Of a stretch of DNA of 56,754 nt, positions 21,398 through 33,008 are shown one piece after another. Location: positions 1 through 56,754 of the forward strand of contig JADHYX010000112.1 in NCBI GenBank assembly GCA_027604685.1. Direction: 5' to 3'. This stretch comes from Lobulomyces angularis. Lineage: Eukaryota; Chytridiomycota; Chytridiomycetes; Lobulomycetales; Lobulomycetaceae. The position numbers were made by a program, and so were the translations under genes. Every line of letters starts with the position of its first letter. Positions within the stretch are counted from its first letter, which is position 1. Under the pieces are notes generated by a model. The model was not told the DNA's origin and did no database searches. It was given only the letters and a program-made list of their open reading frames with translations.

Positions 21398-23035
21398 AGT
21401 CCATCACAAAGATGATAGCAACATCCTTGCCTTCGCTAGTAAGTTCAACATTACAGCAGTAACTCAGTATCTGGGACTGCAACCAAGCAATGAAATAGAC
21501 TCTAATTCAAAATTTGCTGTAAAAACGAGTCTACAAAATTGTATATTCCTTAACTTTGATGTATGCGCTGCTGCTAATCCAACTTCAAACCATTTTTTAG
21601 ATTCTTTCATTGGTACGTTTAAATTCCAAGGACTTAGTTAACTTGTTTTTAGGAAAACTTGTCTTTGCCGATGGATATTCTCCGTGTGATTTTGAAGTTC
21701 AATATGACTATTTCAGGTCTAGAAACGCTTTAGCTGTACTAATAAGTACAGGAAAACGTGGTGTTCCTTCAATGCATGGTCTGGTTTTTGCTGAAAACAG
21801 AGCAAAAGAAGAAAATCCAATTCAGTTTTTGTCTGTAGATGATGCTGATTATAGAGCTTTAAAGTCACTTATTGTAGAAAAAAATGCAGAAAACTTGACT
21901 ATAACAGTATTTCCTGACGAAAATCCATGGATAGCTCAATTGAGATCACTAAAATACATTATATTTTCACAGGTTATACCAGGGATACTCTACACCATTG
22001 CCATGGCTCAAGGTGTTTACTATCTCCTTTTGCATTTTAAGAATTATAATGATGAAAAATTAAACTCCACTAAAATGGTTAAACTTAAAAATGCAAGATC
22101 CAAGTTTTCAACAGCACATTTTGTGTTAATAGTTGAAACTATTACTTGTTTTTTGTTAGCATTGCATTGGTTTTACACAAATTTTAATACATCTCGAAAA
22201 TATTGGCAGCTTTTTCAACAAAATTTTACTGGTATTAACTGCACTATTGGTATGTTTAAAAAAAAAAATTATTTTTGAAATTTCTTATCTCAAATAGATA
22301 TTTTGATGGTTTTGACATGGAAAAAAACATTAAGACTATTTGAAAAAGACTCCTTCTCTACTAAAGTAAGTAACTTTTTTAAAAACAGCAGGAATTCTGT
22401 ATTAGTAATAAAATACACAATTTTGAGTGTACCAACGACTTTTGAAGTAATTGGAGATTACTTTTTTTACACTGGGATGACGTTCGCTACACCTGCGCTA
22501 GTAAACCTTATTGGAATTTCTCTGATGATTTTACGCTTGATAATTGGACTTTATTTCTTACAACAATCTTGTAAATAGGAATTTTTTTTTTAGTTTGCAT
22601 CAAATTAATATTATATACTAGGGAAATTCTATAGCACTATCAAAAACCTTAGTAGTGATTTAAATAAAGTGAATAGTGCTTCAAGGAACAAAGATGACAG
22701 AATTCAAAAGTTGTTGAAAAATCAGCATACATGGTCAATAGTTTTTGCAATTTTTGTAATTTTTTCTTGTGGAAGCTATATTATTGTAGCAACACCATTT
22801 ATTTGGAATTTGGATGGTATTTTAAATGAAAACTCCTTAAAATATTTAATCTTCATTCTTTTTCCTAGGATATGTCATTTTCTGTAGTCTTAACTCATCC
22901 ATATCTGCTATTTTATCAATATGCAGAGTAAACTTCTTTAAGTCATACAGGCAGAGTATTTCAACAAAATCTTGTAGTTCTAGCAGTAAACCAATATGTG
23001 ATAGTAAAGAAGAATCATCTACACCACTTTGCTGA
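21339..23035 (+). CDS. PA-domain seven-transmembrane receptor-like protein
   Basis: Exons 21339-21612, 21653-22249, 22298-22570, 22622-22816, 22869-23035; 501 residues. A signal peptide ('MEHTIFYLIFLTLQISCG') precedes a lumenal or extracellular protease-associated (PA) fold of about 60-190. It includes 'GKLVFADGYSPCDFEVQYDY', 'NALAVLISTGKRG' and 'IQFLSVDDADYRAL'. Seven hydrophobic helices follow from about residue 215, including 'YTIAMAQGVYYLLLHF', 'FVLIVETITCFLLALHWFY', 'VNLIGISLMILRLIIGLYFL' and 'WSIVFAIFVIFSCGSYIIVA'. A Ser-rich cytoplasmic tail ends 'EESSTPLC'. Signal peptide plus PA plus 7TM resembles GPCR-like proteins of zoosporic fungi and other protists. The ligand is unknown. Splices were chosen because each lands a membrane helix in frame; the tail exon needs the last one. 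Confidence 0.82.
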
Positions 23036-23490
23036 TTCCACATATTTCTAACCAATTTTAATACATCCAGCGCAGCTTTACAATAAATTATACTTTTGAA
23101 ATGAGATTTTATAACTTATTCAGTGAAGAATGGTTTTTTATAATAAACTTTTAATAAATCTTTTTGTAGATTTTTTTTTGATAGTTTTAGTTATACACTA
23201 TGGAGGAAATTTAAATTAAAAAAATCAGAATTGAGTCTTTACTGTTCTGTATTATTTCCAATTGTTTAAAAAATAATAATCCATCAGCACAAATTATTTT
23301 GTAATTTATCTAAGTAATATTTTCTTAACAGGTGTTAAGTCAAATAAAAATTTTTTTATTTTTATCAAAGAAACACATTTCTTATGCAAACATAAGTTCT
23401 CTCAAAGTGAAAGCTCACATCTACTCATATTGCATAAGATAAGTAATTTAAGTCTGTTTTAACATTCTAATTTGTATTTTCCTGTGTATA
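23036..23490. other. Intergenic between convergent genes
   Basis: AT-rich, no frame of interest. It holds the 3' ends of the seven-TM gene (+) and the coiled-coil gene (-). Confidence 0.55.
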
Positions 23491-24795
23491 CTATACTGCT
23501 TTAATTAATTTCTTTTGTTCTTTCAAACTTAAACAGTCTTTCTTTAAATCTTTAAGATCGTTCAATAGTTTGTTATTAAAACTTAATCTTTGCTGCAAAG
23601 TTAAATTGTTATTTCTTAATTTACTACTTTCCTCCTTCAGTTCGGAGTTTAGACTTAAAAGGTTGTTGTTTAATGTGCAATACTTGTATTTATATTTAGT
23701 TACTTCATTGCTATTCATTGCTGTTTCCATTTTCAGCTTCAATCCAAGTTGAAGTTTTTCATTTAACAATAATTTGTTGGTATTTATTAATATTTCACAT
23801 TTTTCTTTCAAGTTCAATGCAATGCTCTGCTGTTTTTGAATTTTTAGATCATCTCTCTTAATCATTTTATCAAATTTTTGTTCTAAAATTTTCTTTTCTG
23901 ACTCTAAACTTGAACAAGTTTTTTCTAAAGACTTAATTTTAATTTCATTTTCTGTTTTTAATAAGTCAAACTTTTCATTTAAGTCTACAACTCTTACGTT
24001 GTTGACTTCCAGCTGCTCCTCTGTTAGTTTCAACTTCGTTTTGAGAGTTTCCATTTCTGATAAATAATGCTGTTTTTCAGCTTCCTTTACCATCAATTCT
24101 TCTTCGAAAAGCCTTTCTCTTTCTAATCTAAAAACTGTCTCAGACTCACACTTACTTTTTAAATGTGCAATTTCAAGTTCTAAATCCTGGACAATTAACG
24201 AAGTTTTTTCTTCAAGTAATTCAAAGCTTTTATTGACTTTAATCATGGTTGCTTTATTTTCATCTTCCTTTTCCTTTAATTTTTCTTTAAGGTTTTCTAA
24301 TTCAAAAATTTTTGAATTTTCCGAATTTTTATATTTAAATTCATAGTCTTGCTGAAGAGCTTGAATTTTTTTTTCTGACTCACTGTTTCTAAAAACTTCC
24401 TCTTTAATCCAAATATTCAGTTTTAATTTCAGTTCACCAACTTCCTTTTGATGTTCACTTTCGAAAAATTTCTTCTCATTTTCATTTTCTTTCTTTAAAG
24501 ACTTTAACTCGTTTGCTAAAGTGATACATTCTTTACTTTTATAATCCAGCTTTTTTTGTAGTTTTTCTGCTTCATTTTTTGCCAGATTCAATTGCTCTGT
24601 AAAATAGGAATATTCAGCTTTGCTAGCTTCTAGTGTGTCACTTAACGTTAATTTTTCTATATTTAATTTATTGTAATTATCTTTATGAAAATTTACTGCC
24701 TCCTCCAGAAGTTGGATTTGATTATAATCTTTTATATGTTGGCTTTCTAACACTTTTAATTGCTTTTTTAATTTATCTGCAAATATTGGCTGCAT
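23491..24795 (-). CDS. Long coiled-coil protein
   Basis: A single exon of 434 residues, almost entirely predicted coiled coil. Continuous heptad-like Leu spacing runs from about residue 5 to the end, rich in Glu, Lys, Leu and Asn, with few Gly or Pro. There is no catalytic motif, signal or membrane span. Such proteins are commonly structural (centrosome/basal body, Golgi tether or cytoskeleton), but sequence alone cannot choose. The lack of introns and long clean frame make the model firm even though the function is not. Any myosin- or SMC-like similarity would reflect coiled-coil composition. Confidence 0.8.
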   Translation of the reverse strand: MQPIFADKLKKQLKVLESQHIKDYNQIQLLEEAVNFHKDNYNKLNIEKLTLSDTLEASKAEYSYFTEQLNLAKNEAEKLQKKLDYKSKECITLANELKSLKKENENEKKFFESEHQKEVGELKLKLNIWIKEEVFRNSESEKKIQALQQDYEFKYKNSENSKIFELENLKEKLKEKEDENKATMIKVNKSFELLEEKTSLIVQDLELEIAHLKSKCESETVFRLERERLFEEELMVKEAEKQHYLSEMETLKTKLKLTEEQLEVNNVRVVDLNEKFDLLKTENEIKIKSLEKTCSSLESEKKILEQKFDKMIKRDDLKIQKQQSIALNLKEKCEILINTNKLLLNEKLQLGLKLKMETAMNSNEVTKYKYKYCTLNNNLLSLNSELKEESSKLRNNNLTLQQRLSFNNKLLNDLKDLKKDCLSLKEQKKLIKAV

Positions 24796-25604
24796 ACTTC
24801 TTCTTAAATAGTTTCTAAGTTGTACTTTAAAAATTGGGTGGTGATGATTTTGGTTTCTTCAAACAAAGTGCCACTGCTTTTTGGCCAATCAGTTTTGTCA
24901 ACATAAAACAAATCATATTCTGAATGATTAATAAATTTTATAAGAAATTAATCGAATAGCTGAACTTGTTTCCTTATAACTAAAAAATTGAATAACATTT
25001 CAGAAGTAAGGAAATATCTTCCAGATATGCTTTTTGGGTTAAAGTACCCTAAAATTTGGTTAATACTCACTTATCGTTTTTAACCAGTGCGAGTGCCAGT
25101 TAAATTAAGGAATACTGCGAAGGGTCATTTAGAAGTGATAGAACACTGTCATAACAGATGAATGGTATTAAAACAAAACAATGTGAAATTTACTTATAGA
25201 AAGGATTTAAATAACATAAACATAATGGTTACAAAATTAATTATAAATAAGTTATAAAAGTTTAAGATGTTTTGCAGATTCATAATCTATGATACATCTT
25301 GCAAACCTTTTAATCCAGCCTTTTTAATACTGAATTTTTTTTATACCAATAGCATTGGTACATAATAAACAATTTTTGATTAAATTAGACTTTTATTTTA
25401 TTTTATTTTAAATTTCTTTTAATTGTCTTCTATGTTTTTTTTTTTTAAATTATTTCTTTGAATTTCCTGTTTGAAACATTATGATGTACATTATTAATAT
25501 GAAAAAATTGAATTTAAGAAAAAACAAAAAAAAAAGAAAGGTTAATTAAGCAAAATATAGAGAAAGAAAAATTGTTAATAAAAACAAAAAATATAAAACA
25601 TTTT
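24796..25604. other. Intergenic, no gene seen
   Basis: About 0.8 kb between two minus-strand genes, moderately complex to about 25400, then homopolymer-rich. Probably the promoter of the coiled-coil gene plus the 3' flank of the SUZ gene. No supported frame or RNA gene. Confidence 0.5.
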
Positions 25605-26008
25605 TTAACTATCATCCCAATGGTCTGTGGTTTTTTTTTCCTCCAGTTTTGAATTATTACGGGAGCTCAATTTTTCATCTTTTTCATTAAATATCTTCTC
25701 TCTTGTTAATTTATACTCGAGTTCTCTTTCTTCTTTTGTTTTTTCTTTCGGTTTGCTAACAGTTCGCGTTTCCACTTTGTTACTAACTGCAATCTCAGGT
25801 TTTCTCTGCAAAAGTTTTATTTGTGGTTTATATTCACTTCTAGAAGACTCAGTTATCACTGTTACTGGATTTTGTGTATAAGTGTCCTAATTTTTTTTTT
25901 TATAAAACGTTAATTTCTTTTTCACAATTTAAATATTTTTATTTCAAATACCTCTTCTACGACTGTGTCATCCCAATGATCAATTACTAAAGACTTAGAA
26001 GTACTCAT
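25605..26008 (-). CDS. SUZ-domain RNA-binding protein
   Basis: Exons (minus): 26008-25952 and 25886-25605; 112 residues. A SUZ domain occupies about 35-85: 'YKPQIKLLQRKPE' (the 'PQIKILQR' signature), then 'KEERELEYKLTREKIF' (the 'EREAEYARARERIF' signature). SUZ domains bind RNA in otherwise unrelated proteins. The closest architecture is the small SUZRD1-type protein. The motif 'DHWDD' occurs twice, at residues 10-14 of the N-terminus and again as the last residues ('TDHWDDS'), bracketing the domain. The acidic Trp-containing motif could be a protein-binding site (inference). The first exon is required to include the N-terminal copy. Confidence 0.85.
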
Positions 26009-26255
26009 TAGTTCTTTTTCTAATTTTATGTACAAAATAAATGTTATGAAAATAAAAAAAAAAAAAAAAAGTGAAAGTTTTAACACCACAACGAAAAAAG
26101 ATCATCTAAAAAAACTTACTATTGAAAGAAACGAAAAACAAAATGTATATTTCCTAATTCCGTTCCATGAGATATATATACAATAATATTCTGACACAAA
26201 AAGAAAACTAATTTACAATATAAATGTACAAAAAAAAAATTTACAAAGTGGCATC

Positions 26256-27267
26256 TTAGAAGAAAAGTACACCTATCAAAAAGGCAACTAGTGAAATCAA
26301 AAAAGCATCTAATGGCTTAATCCCGCTAATTTCAGATAACGCTACAGTTGCACCGCTTTGCGTAGAAATTTCCCCTCCTTTCTCATTTAAGACTTTAGAT
26401 TTTCGAAGGTCATTTAACCTATCAATCTCAGCTTTGTAGCCTTCACAGGCTGCAGATAGCTTTTTGATTGTTTCTTTTAACTCCTTTTCTGTTAAATCAC
26501 TTAACGAACTTGATGGTTGAACGTTTGGTAACTGTGAACCCTTTTGGCGATAGTCAAAAAATGACTGAGATTTACTGTCATTGTGAGTTACCGCATTTCG
26601 ACTTTCTATAGGGTTAGATTTTTAAAAAGTTAAAATTTTTCTGGAGTTCCTTATCCTTTACCCAAACTTGGCAAATATACACATTTTAACCTTTTTTCGC
26701 AGATTATTCCTGTTAAACTATTCGAATCTGTCTTTTTCGAAAGTTCTGCTATTGCCCATAACTCTTGTAATTTTTCTTGCGCATCTTCTTTACTTATCTT
26801 CATTAAATCTTCTGGAATCTTTATTGCTTGAACCAAAAATTTATCTTTGCATCTATTAGACATTACAAGTTAAAAAAACCAGATTAACATAATATTTTTT
26901 TATATTTGATATTTCATTACTTTGCATCATCTGGGGGATCGCATGTCATGGCTTGTAACATTACATTTACTTCTGCAGATGAATTTGGGGAAATTCTTCC
27001 TAAATTAGGTCTCTAGAAAAAAAAATTTACAAATTGAGTTTCGACAAAACAAATAACTACTAAATTATTACAACACAATAATGTTTTGGAGCAGTAGTTT
27101 TAACTTTAAACGCTATGCTGCAATCAGGTAATATATTTTTAATATTTATAGTTTGCTTTACAACATCATTAAAAGGCTTTCTGAATTCCAGATCCTTATT
27201 TGGTTCTAAACAAATGTTTTAATACAAAAAAAAGCGGCTCTATACCAATTTCAAAAAAATTTGCCAT
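26256..27267 (-). CDS. VAMP-associated protein (VAP/Scs2), ER tail-anchored
   Basis: Exons (minus): 27267-27246, 27205-27072, 27012-26921, 26852-26662, 26605-26256; 262 residues, a normal VAP length. MSP domain at about 5-125: 'LEFRKPFNDVVKQTINIKN', 'IAFKVKTTAPKHYCVRPN', 'GRISPNSSAEVNVMLQ' and 'CKDKFLVQAIKI'. The 'KVKTTAPKHYCVRPN' stretch is the FFAT-motif-binding signature. A Ser-rich linker and short coiled coil ('DLTEKELKETIKKLSAACEG') follow, then a C-terminal tail anchor ('LDAFLISLVAFLIGVLFF'). VAPs sit in the ER membrane and recruit lipid-transfer proteins at contact sites. All five exons are needed and their phases agree. Confidence 0.95.
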
Positions 27268-27750
27268 TTTATATTATATAACTGTATTTCTTTCTTTTGA
27301 GTTATTTTGAAATTCCAAAAAAAAATTTTATGCAGATTTTAAATTCCAAATTAAATTAAACTCTCCATGCTGATTAAAATTATATACTGAATAAGGTCTT
27401 CAATTCATCACTAGCTTGCTTTAGTGTGAGAATTTAAGCTAGCAATTTTTGCATAGTTTTTTCCCTGTTTTTAAGCACCTTAAGCAATTTCAGCTGCTTT
27501 CTCTAATTTAATACAACACACAAAAAGCTGCGAGTATTAAATAAATAAAATATGCCAGAGCAATTTTTTTCTCATCCGTTTCTTGCACTGAAAGCAACTA
27601 GGACACTTCGGTTTTTTTTTATAATGTTAATTATACTAAAATAAATTAATATTATCATTAGTTCTAACTTCTATCTAAAATTTCTAATTTGTATAATATG
27701 GTTATCAAAAAATCTATAATTGCCGAAAAAAAATTCTATACTCTATCTTT
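27268..27750. other. Intergenic, no gene seen
   Basis: About 0.5 kb between two minus-strand genes; promoter of VAP plus 3' flank of the Cys/His-repeat gene. It contains no clear ORF or RNA structure. Confidence 0.55.
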
Positions 27751-28469
27751 TCAGTTACTGTTAATTAACTTTTTAAATTTGGAACAGTCTCTACATCTAT
27801 TTTTATGTTTTAAGTGCACACACAGAAAAGCTAAACAATCTTTGCAGTCTTCCTTACGTAATTCATGTTTACAATATCTAATTACAAAGATAATAAATAT
27901 TTTTTAACTTTTTAGAACATCAACTTACTTTTTGCATTCAATACAGTTATTATTTCTCTTATCATGCTTACAGATTCCTTTTCTGTTAATTTAAAGAAAA
28001 AAAATAAAGAATATTTAGTAACAATAGCAATTTATATTTTTACCCTTTACAATCTCTACAATAATATCTTTCTTTTTTGTGTTGGCAAATTGCGGAAACT
28101 GGACCACACTTAGTGCAATTCTTTGGAAATAAAATTAAAAATTTAGGTAATGGGTATGGCAATTTAATACCGATTTTTCTAATCCATGATGGCAAACAAT
28201 ACAGTGCTCGCAATCTACTTTTCTTTTTCCATGTTGACACACTGAATTCAAGTATTTAACATGACGGAGCATAAATTGTTGTGGCTTCAGATTTTCAAAC
28301 TGAACCTTCGGTATAACATCTTGTGATTTGGTATCAATATGAGTATCATTTTGCCAAGTTGAAATTTTTTTCCACCTAGATGAAGTAAGTAAAATTTTTA
28401 TTGTTCGAAGTGCCAATACCAATTCTCATCAAAATTTTTTACGCCTGCGTCATTAAATCTTGATAACAT
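27751..28469 (-). CDS. Cys/His-repeat zinc-binding protein
   Basis: Exons (minus): 28469-28420, 28375-28171, 28120-28044, 27982-27929, 27877-27751; 170 residues. The C-terminal two thirds is a string of CxH...CxxC modules: 'CQHGKRKVDCEHC', 'CQHKKERYYCRDC', 'CKHDKRNNNCIEC', 'CKHELRKEDCKDC', 'CVHLKHKNRCRDC'. These match the CxHxxxKxxCxxC repeats found in protists, algae and large DNA viruses, where they are thought to bind zinc and perhaps nucleic acid. No enzymatic domain is visible. Exon boundaries fall between or inside modules in a regular way, suggesting growth by module duplication. The N-terminal about 60 residues are unremarkable. Function unknown. Confidence 0.8.
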
Positions 28470-29132
28470 AATTAGTGATATATATAATAATTTCTAGAGT
28501 GGAGTTTTTTAGTTAAAATTACTTAATTTTTTTGGAACTAATTGCTGATAAAGATATTTCATTTCAGTTTATATATGAAAATTTTAATCGCGAGGGTGCA
28601 AAATTTTAAACTTTTTTAAAGTTCCGATGTTGAGTTAAATTTAAATGGCATACTCATACCAGAGATAAATCACGCTTTAGAATAAATGCTAAAAAGGTCC
28701 TTGAAAATTTTAATTATTTTTGTTCCAAAACGCGAATTTTTTTACAGAAAAAAGCCTAATATAAAAGTTGTGTATTAAGTATTTGCTAATTTTGATCTTG
28801 CTTTTATTTGAATAATAAATTTTGAAGTGAGCATTGTTTTGAATCAAATTTTTTATATCGCTATTGCTATTTGGAAATTTAAAAACGAAACTTACCCTTT
28901 TTAAAAAAAATTGGGAAAAATGAATGTTAAATAGATGGTCCATTTCTTTTTAATTTTATCATAAAAAAAAATTAAGCATAAAAAAGAAAAAAAAAAAATT
29001 AAATAAAAGAAAAGATAAACAATATAAAAAGAAAAACAGTATAAAAAGAAAAGAAAAATAATATAAAAAAAAATTACTTAAAAATAAATTAAATTTGAAA
29101 AAGCCAATATATTTTTCATTTAAAAAAATTCC
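28470..29132. other. Intergenic, no gene seen
   Basis: About 0.66 kb, the second half largely A/T runs. A minus frame at 28710-28943 is AT-biased and unsupported. Presumably the promoter of the Cys/His-repeat gene and 3' flank of the ligase gene. Confidence 0.5.
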
Positions 29133-30609
29133 TTATAGTGATTGCAGTTTAATTGCATTTCTCTTGCATGAATAGTTTACAACTTTAGTAAAAAATTCTT
29201 CGCTAGTAACCTTACTTATTTTCAATATTTCGGTTGTTGTACAACTACCATATATTCCACAGTTGGCATTGACTTCCAACACAAATGCATCTAGTTTATC
29301 TAAACTCTTCGTTCTGATGTCAACTCTACCATATCCATTTCCTAAAAAGTGTTTTTAGATAAAAATTAATAAATTTTTACCACCACAGGCGTTGTACGCG
29401 TTTCTAGCAATTTCTTTAAGTTCCATTTGCCATTCGATTGGAGCTGCTTCATACCAGTAAAAGTCATCTGCGCTGTATTCTGGAACCTTTCCTTCCAGTT
29501 CATATTTCCAATACCTTAGAAAAAAATGTTTTAATTTCATTGATTTCTCTTCAATTTTTACTGGTCAAATGATAAAAACTTCTCAAATTTTTCAAGATTT
29601 TTATTGAACACTCTTTCAGCAGGAGTATATATTTCAAGACCAATGTCTTTGTCGCCAGTAACCAGAACGGTGAATTCTCTTCCAGGTAAAAACTGTTCAA
29701 CAAAGACACCTTCCGGATTCTTTGTTAAGGTTTCCTTAACTTGGTCAATTGCTTCCTCTGACCTTCTGTGAATTAAACTTTTTTTGCTTATTGATAAACT
29801 TGCATAGCTAACCGCAGGTTTTATAATAACTGGAAACCCTAAAGCACTTACTGCTACTTCAAAATCTTCTCTTTCGTGACTGAAGATAAAAAATTATTTT
29901 ATTTTTTTTTGGTCATAATAACACACCCTTTTCTTATTTCAAAAAATTGTGAAGTTGGTACATTAGCTGCAATTAATTTAGTTTTTAGATATGGTTTGCT
30001 GGTTGTACATTCATAAAATAACGGATCAGCGCCGGTATAGGGAATAGTTGACTTTTCTAAGTAAGATACAACGCTAATTCCTGGATATCCATCAACTTCA
30101 GTTCCTAAAATAATATTGTAAACAATTTATAATGATCTTTTTTTCCATTTTAGTGAAAAAATTATACCATCACACAGATTGAAAACACAAAGTGGTTCAC
30201 CACCAGAATATTTTGATTTTAATTCTTCAATAATTTTTTGATGTGTTTCAACTGAAACAAAGATGACTTGTGTTTTTTCAGAATTACACGATTCAAATAA
30301 TGTTTTAAGTTCATGATTTTCGGTGTTATGTCTTCCTGCCTTTTAAAAATATTTTATTTTGACAAAAAAATCAATATTTTGTTTAATAAAATTTTATATT
30401 ACTTCATGAGTAAGAACTAAAGACTTATCAACTTTATTTTCTCTTCCTTTTGATAATTTTCCTTCAAATATGTACATATTGGGAAAATTTTGAATAACTA
30501 AATTTGAATTATTGGTGGCAGATTTTTCTTTCTTAACTTTGGTTGTGTTTGGTAATGTTGGTAGTTCGACAGAAAAGGTAGGTTCATTGTAAATTTGATT
30601 TTTAGACAT
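29133..30609 (-). CDS. D-alanine-D-alanine ligase-like ATP-grasp protein
   Basis: Exons (minus): 30609-30403, 30339-30168, 30104-29927, 29879-29562, 29514-29381, 29341-29133; 405 residues. ATP-grasp features: N-terminal substrate-binding part with 'CVFNLCDGTEVDGYPGIS', a central 'IPYTGADPLFYECTTSKPYL', nucleotide-binding 'GFPVIIKPAVSYASLSISKK' and 'GVFVEQFLPGREFTVLVTG', and the C-terminal metal site 'GYGRVDIRT' plus 'FVLEVNANCGIYG'. These are Ddl-family hallmarks. Bacterial Ddl joins two D-Ala for peptidoglycan. A eukaryote of this kind has no obvious use for that, so the substrate is probably another amino acid or carboxylate. An N-terminal extension of about 75 residues lacks a clear targeting signal. 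Several spliceosomal introns show it is a resident eukaryotic gene, whatever its origin. Confidence 0.85.
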
Positions 30610-31274
30610 TTAAAAAATTTTTTTTCTTTTATTCTCAAGGAAATTATTTTGGTTAGGATTTCGTATTTTTAAGACCACCTTTTTTTATCTTTTTTTCACA
30701 CTCCGAAAAGACGTGTTTAAAGCTGACTAAAGTTTTTTTTTTTAATTTTACGCGATGAGTTAAGCGAAATAAATATATATTGCTAGAGTATAAAAATTTT
30801 AATTTTCCAAATTTCGCGTGAAGAAGTAGACTTATTTTTTTTTTTTTACTAATAAATTTTGTTGATATATCTTTTTTTATTAGTATTCAAAATTTATAAT
30901 CAGATATCCTGCATTTACTAGGGAAGTACTGATATTTAATTTTATAAGTTAATAGAATAGCTAAGAGAAGCATTCATCTTTTTGTGAAGGAAATTAGTAA
31001 CTAAAGAATTAGTTACCGGCTTGAGAAATGATTTTATATTACAGCTGTATCCTTTTTTCTAAAATATGAGGCAGTAGCTTCAAACATCTTGAACAACTTT
31101 GATAAGTCAAAATATGCATTGCAAGTCACCACATACTCAAGTGAATTTGTAAACAAAAGAAAAGATTTTTTCATCAAATTTTTAAAGTGTAACTTTTTAT
31201 TTACAAAGGATTTGAATTAAATAAAGAAAATAAACTATCATAAAAAACCTATACACAAAAATAAAAGGTAACTG
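30610..31274. other. Intergenic, no gene seen
   Basis: About 0.66 kb between two minus-strand genes; promoter of the ligase gene and 3' flank of the F-box gene. No supported frame. Confidence 0.55.
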
Positions 31275-33008
31275 TCACTCATACTTGATTTTAAATTCAT
31301 TTAACAGCTTTTTTATTTCTTTTAACTCTTCTTCATTTCCTTCAATTTCGTCTTCAAATTTAAACAAAAAAAGTTTCAATTTTCTCACGTTTGCCAAAAA
31401 ATTTTTGAAGTCACTGAGAAAGGATTTGAAGTCACTACTTGAAACGCTTTTAAAAAGACATTCTGAATTTATGTTTTGATTATAATTTGCAAAAATGCTC
31501 AGTTGTTTCAAATTAACTAAATTTTCACTCAATAATCTCAAATTATTTTTTCCAGAAAATAAATTGAACTTTATTAAACCAAAATTAATTTCAGTCAAGT
31601 TTGACTTGTTAGATCTAAAAAATCGTGACACTGTATCAAAATCAACAAAAAATAAATCATCATCACCTCTACCATCCAGCCAACCTATACGTGTTTATAA
31701 AATCGAATGAATTAACACTGTATTACAATACTCATACCTTGTAATTTGCTCAATTTTATGTTGTTGTTAATCAAAGCATCAAATATGACATTTGATAACC
31801 TGAAAGTGTAAAAACTCTTTAAACGAGGGCAGTGTTTAAAAAGAGTGTTGGCAGCAATTGAATGAAATGGAGCATTGCCTAAATAAAACATAAGATATTG
31901 GAGTTTAAAAAAGATTACTTCTGGTCAAGTTTAAGGAAATCAAATTGTCGAGTTTCCCTTGCAGAATAAAAGCCAAACGGGGAGTAACTTCTTCTAACTC
32001 TAAATATCTCAAATTATTTTTGAAAAATCCAAAAACAAACATCAATTCTCTTTCACTAAACCCCAATACTCGAAAAGTTGTTAATTTGGAGAAACCTTCT
32101 CTTGTAATCCGTAAGGTTTCCTCATCTTCTTGATAATTAATGTGGATGCTATTCAAATCTAATGAGATTAACTTTGGACAGGTTTCAAACACATAGCTCA
32201 AGTCATACAGATCAAATTCAACTCGTTCCCTTTCATTTACAATAAAAGCTAACAGTTTTAAATTTTTTGAAAATTTAACGATGTTTAAAATTAGTTCTCG
32301 GTTAAAAACCTTATATTGCTTGCAGGTATTTTTAAATCTACTAAAAAATTCAAGGTGAGTAATATTTGGTTTAAACCAGCAAGTATTATTTTTTGCATAT
32401 TTCCTGTTTAAAGTTAGTCCTTTGACTAATTTATGTAAAACAATCAAATCGTCGTGATTTGTGTAAAGTTTACTATATATTAAAGGTAAGGCTACAGAAG
32501 ACCATTGCCTTTTCACTAAAGCCAAGTTTAAAAGTAATTCGTTTGAAGAATGATTATCTGTCTTAATGTTAGAAAAAATAAGGTTTAAAATTTCGTTAGG
32601 AAATTTATTGATAGTTGAAGGGTGGGAGTGCTTTTTTGGAGAAGAGACAGTTGAGACCCGTTTAAAATTATTTTTAGAAGAGTTACCAAAAAGGTTATCT
32701 CGAAAAGAGTTTAAATTTTTTAAAAAATTTGAAATTTCTTTTTGATTTTTTTTTTCATTGTTTAACAGGTGTTCAACTTTCATTAAGAAAATGTAAAACA
32801 TTTGCTGGTGTTCAGGAGTAGTTTTTAGAAAATCTACCTTGGACAGAATTTTCATGTTATATTCGGCAGGTAAAGTTTTTAAAAACAAGTTTATCAAACA
32901 TTTAAGTTCAAGCCAAGCTTCAAATTGTAAGAAATTTTTTTCTGATACAAAACTATATAAATCTAATAATAGTAAGTTTGAATATTCTTCCAAGATCATA
33001 ATTTTCAA
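31275..33008 (-). CDS. F-box protein with leucine-rich C-terminal region (paralogue 1)
   Basis: Exons (minus): 33008-31919, 31878-31738, 31684-31275; 546 residues. An F-box-like segment at about 135-180 ('FPNEILNLIFSNI', then 'ALVKRQWSSVALPLIYSKL') follows a helical N-terminal region. The rest is a run of degenerate Leu-rich repeats ('LISLDLNSIH', 'LRYLELEEVT', 'LISLNLTRSNLF'). F-box proteins recruit substrates to SCF ubiquitin ligases via Skp1. It is clearly paralogous to the gene at 54733-56448: shared 'HDDL', 'RERVEF.L.DLS..FE.CP.L.SLD.NSI' and overall order. Frame and phase support the three-exon model; the paralogue is intronless. Confidence 0.85.
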
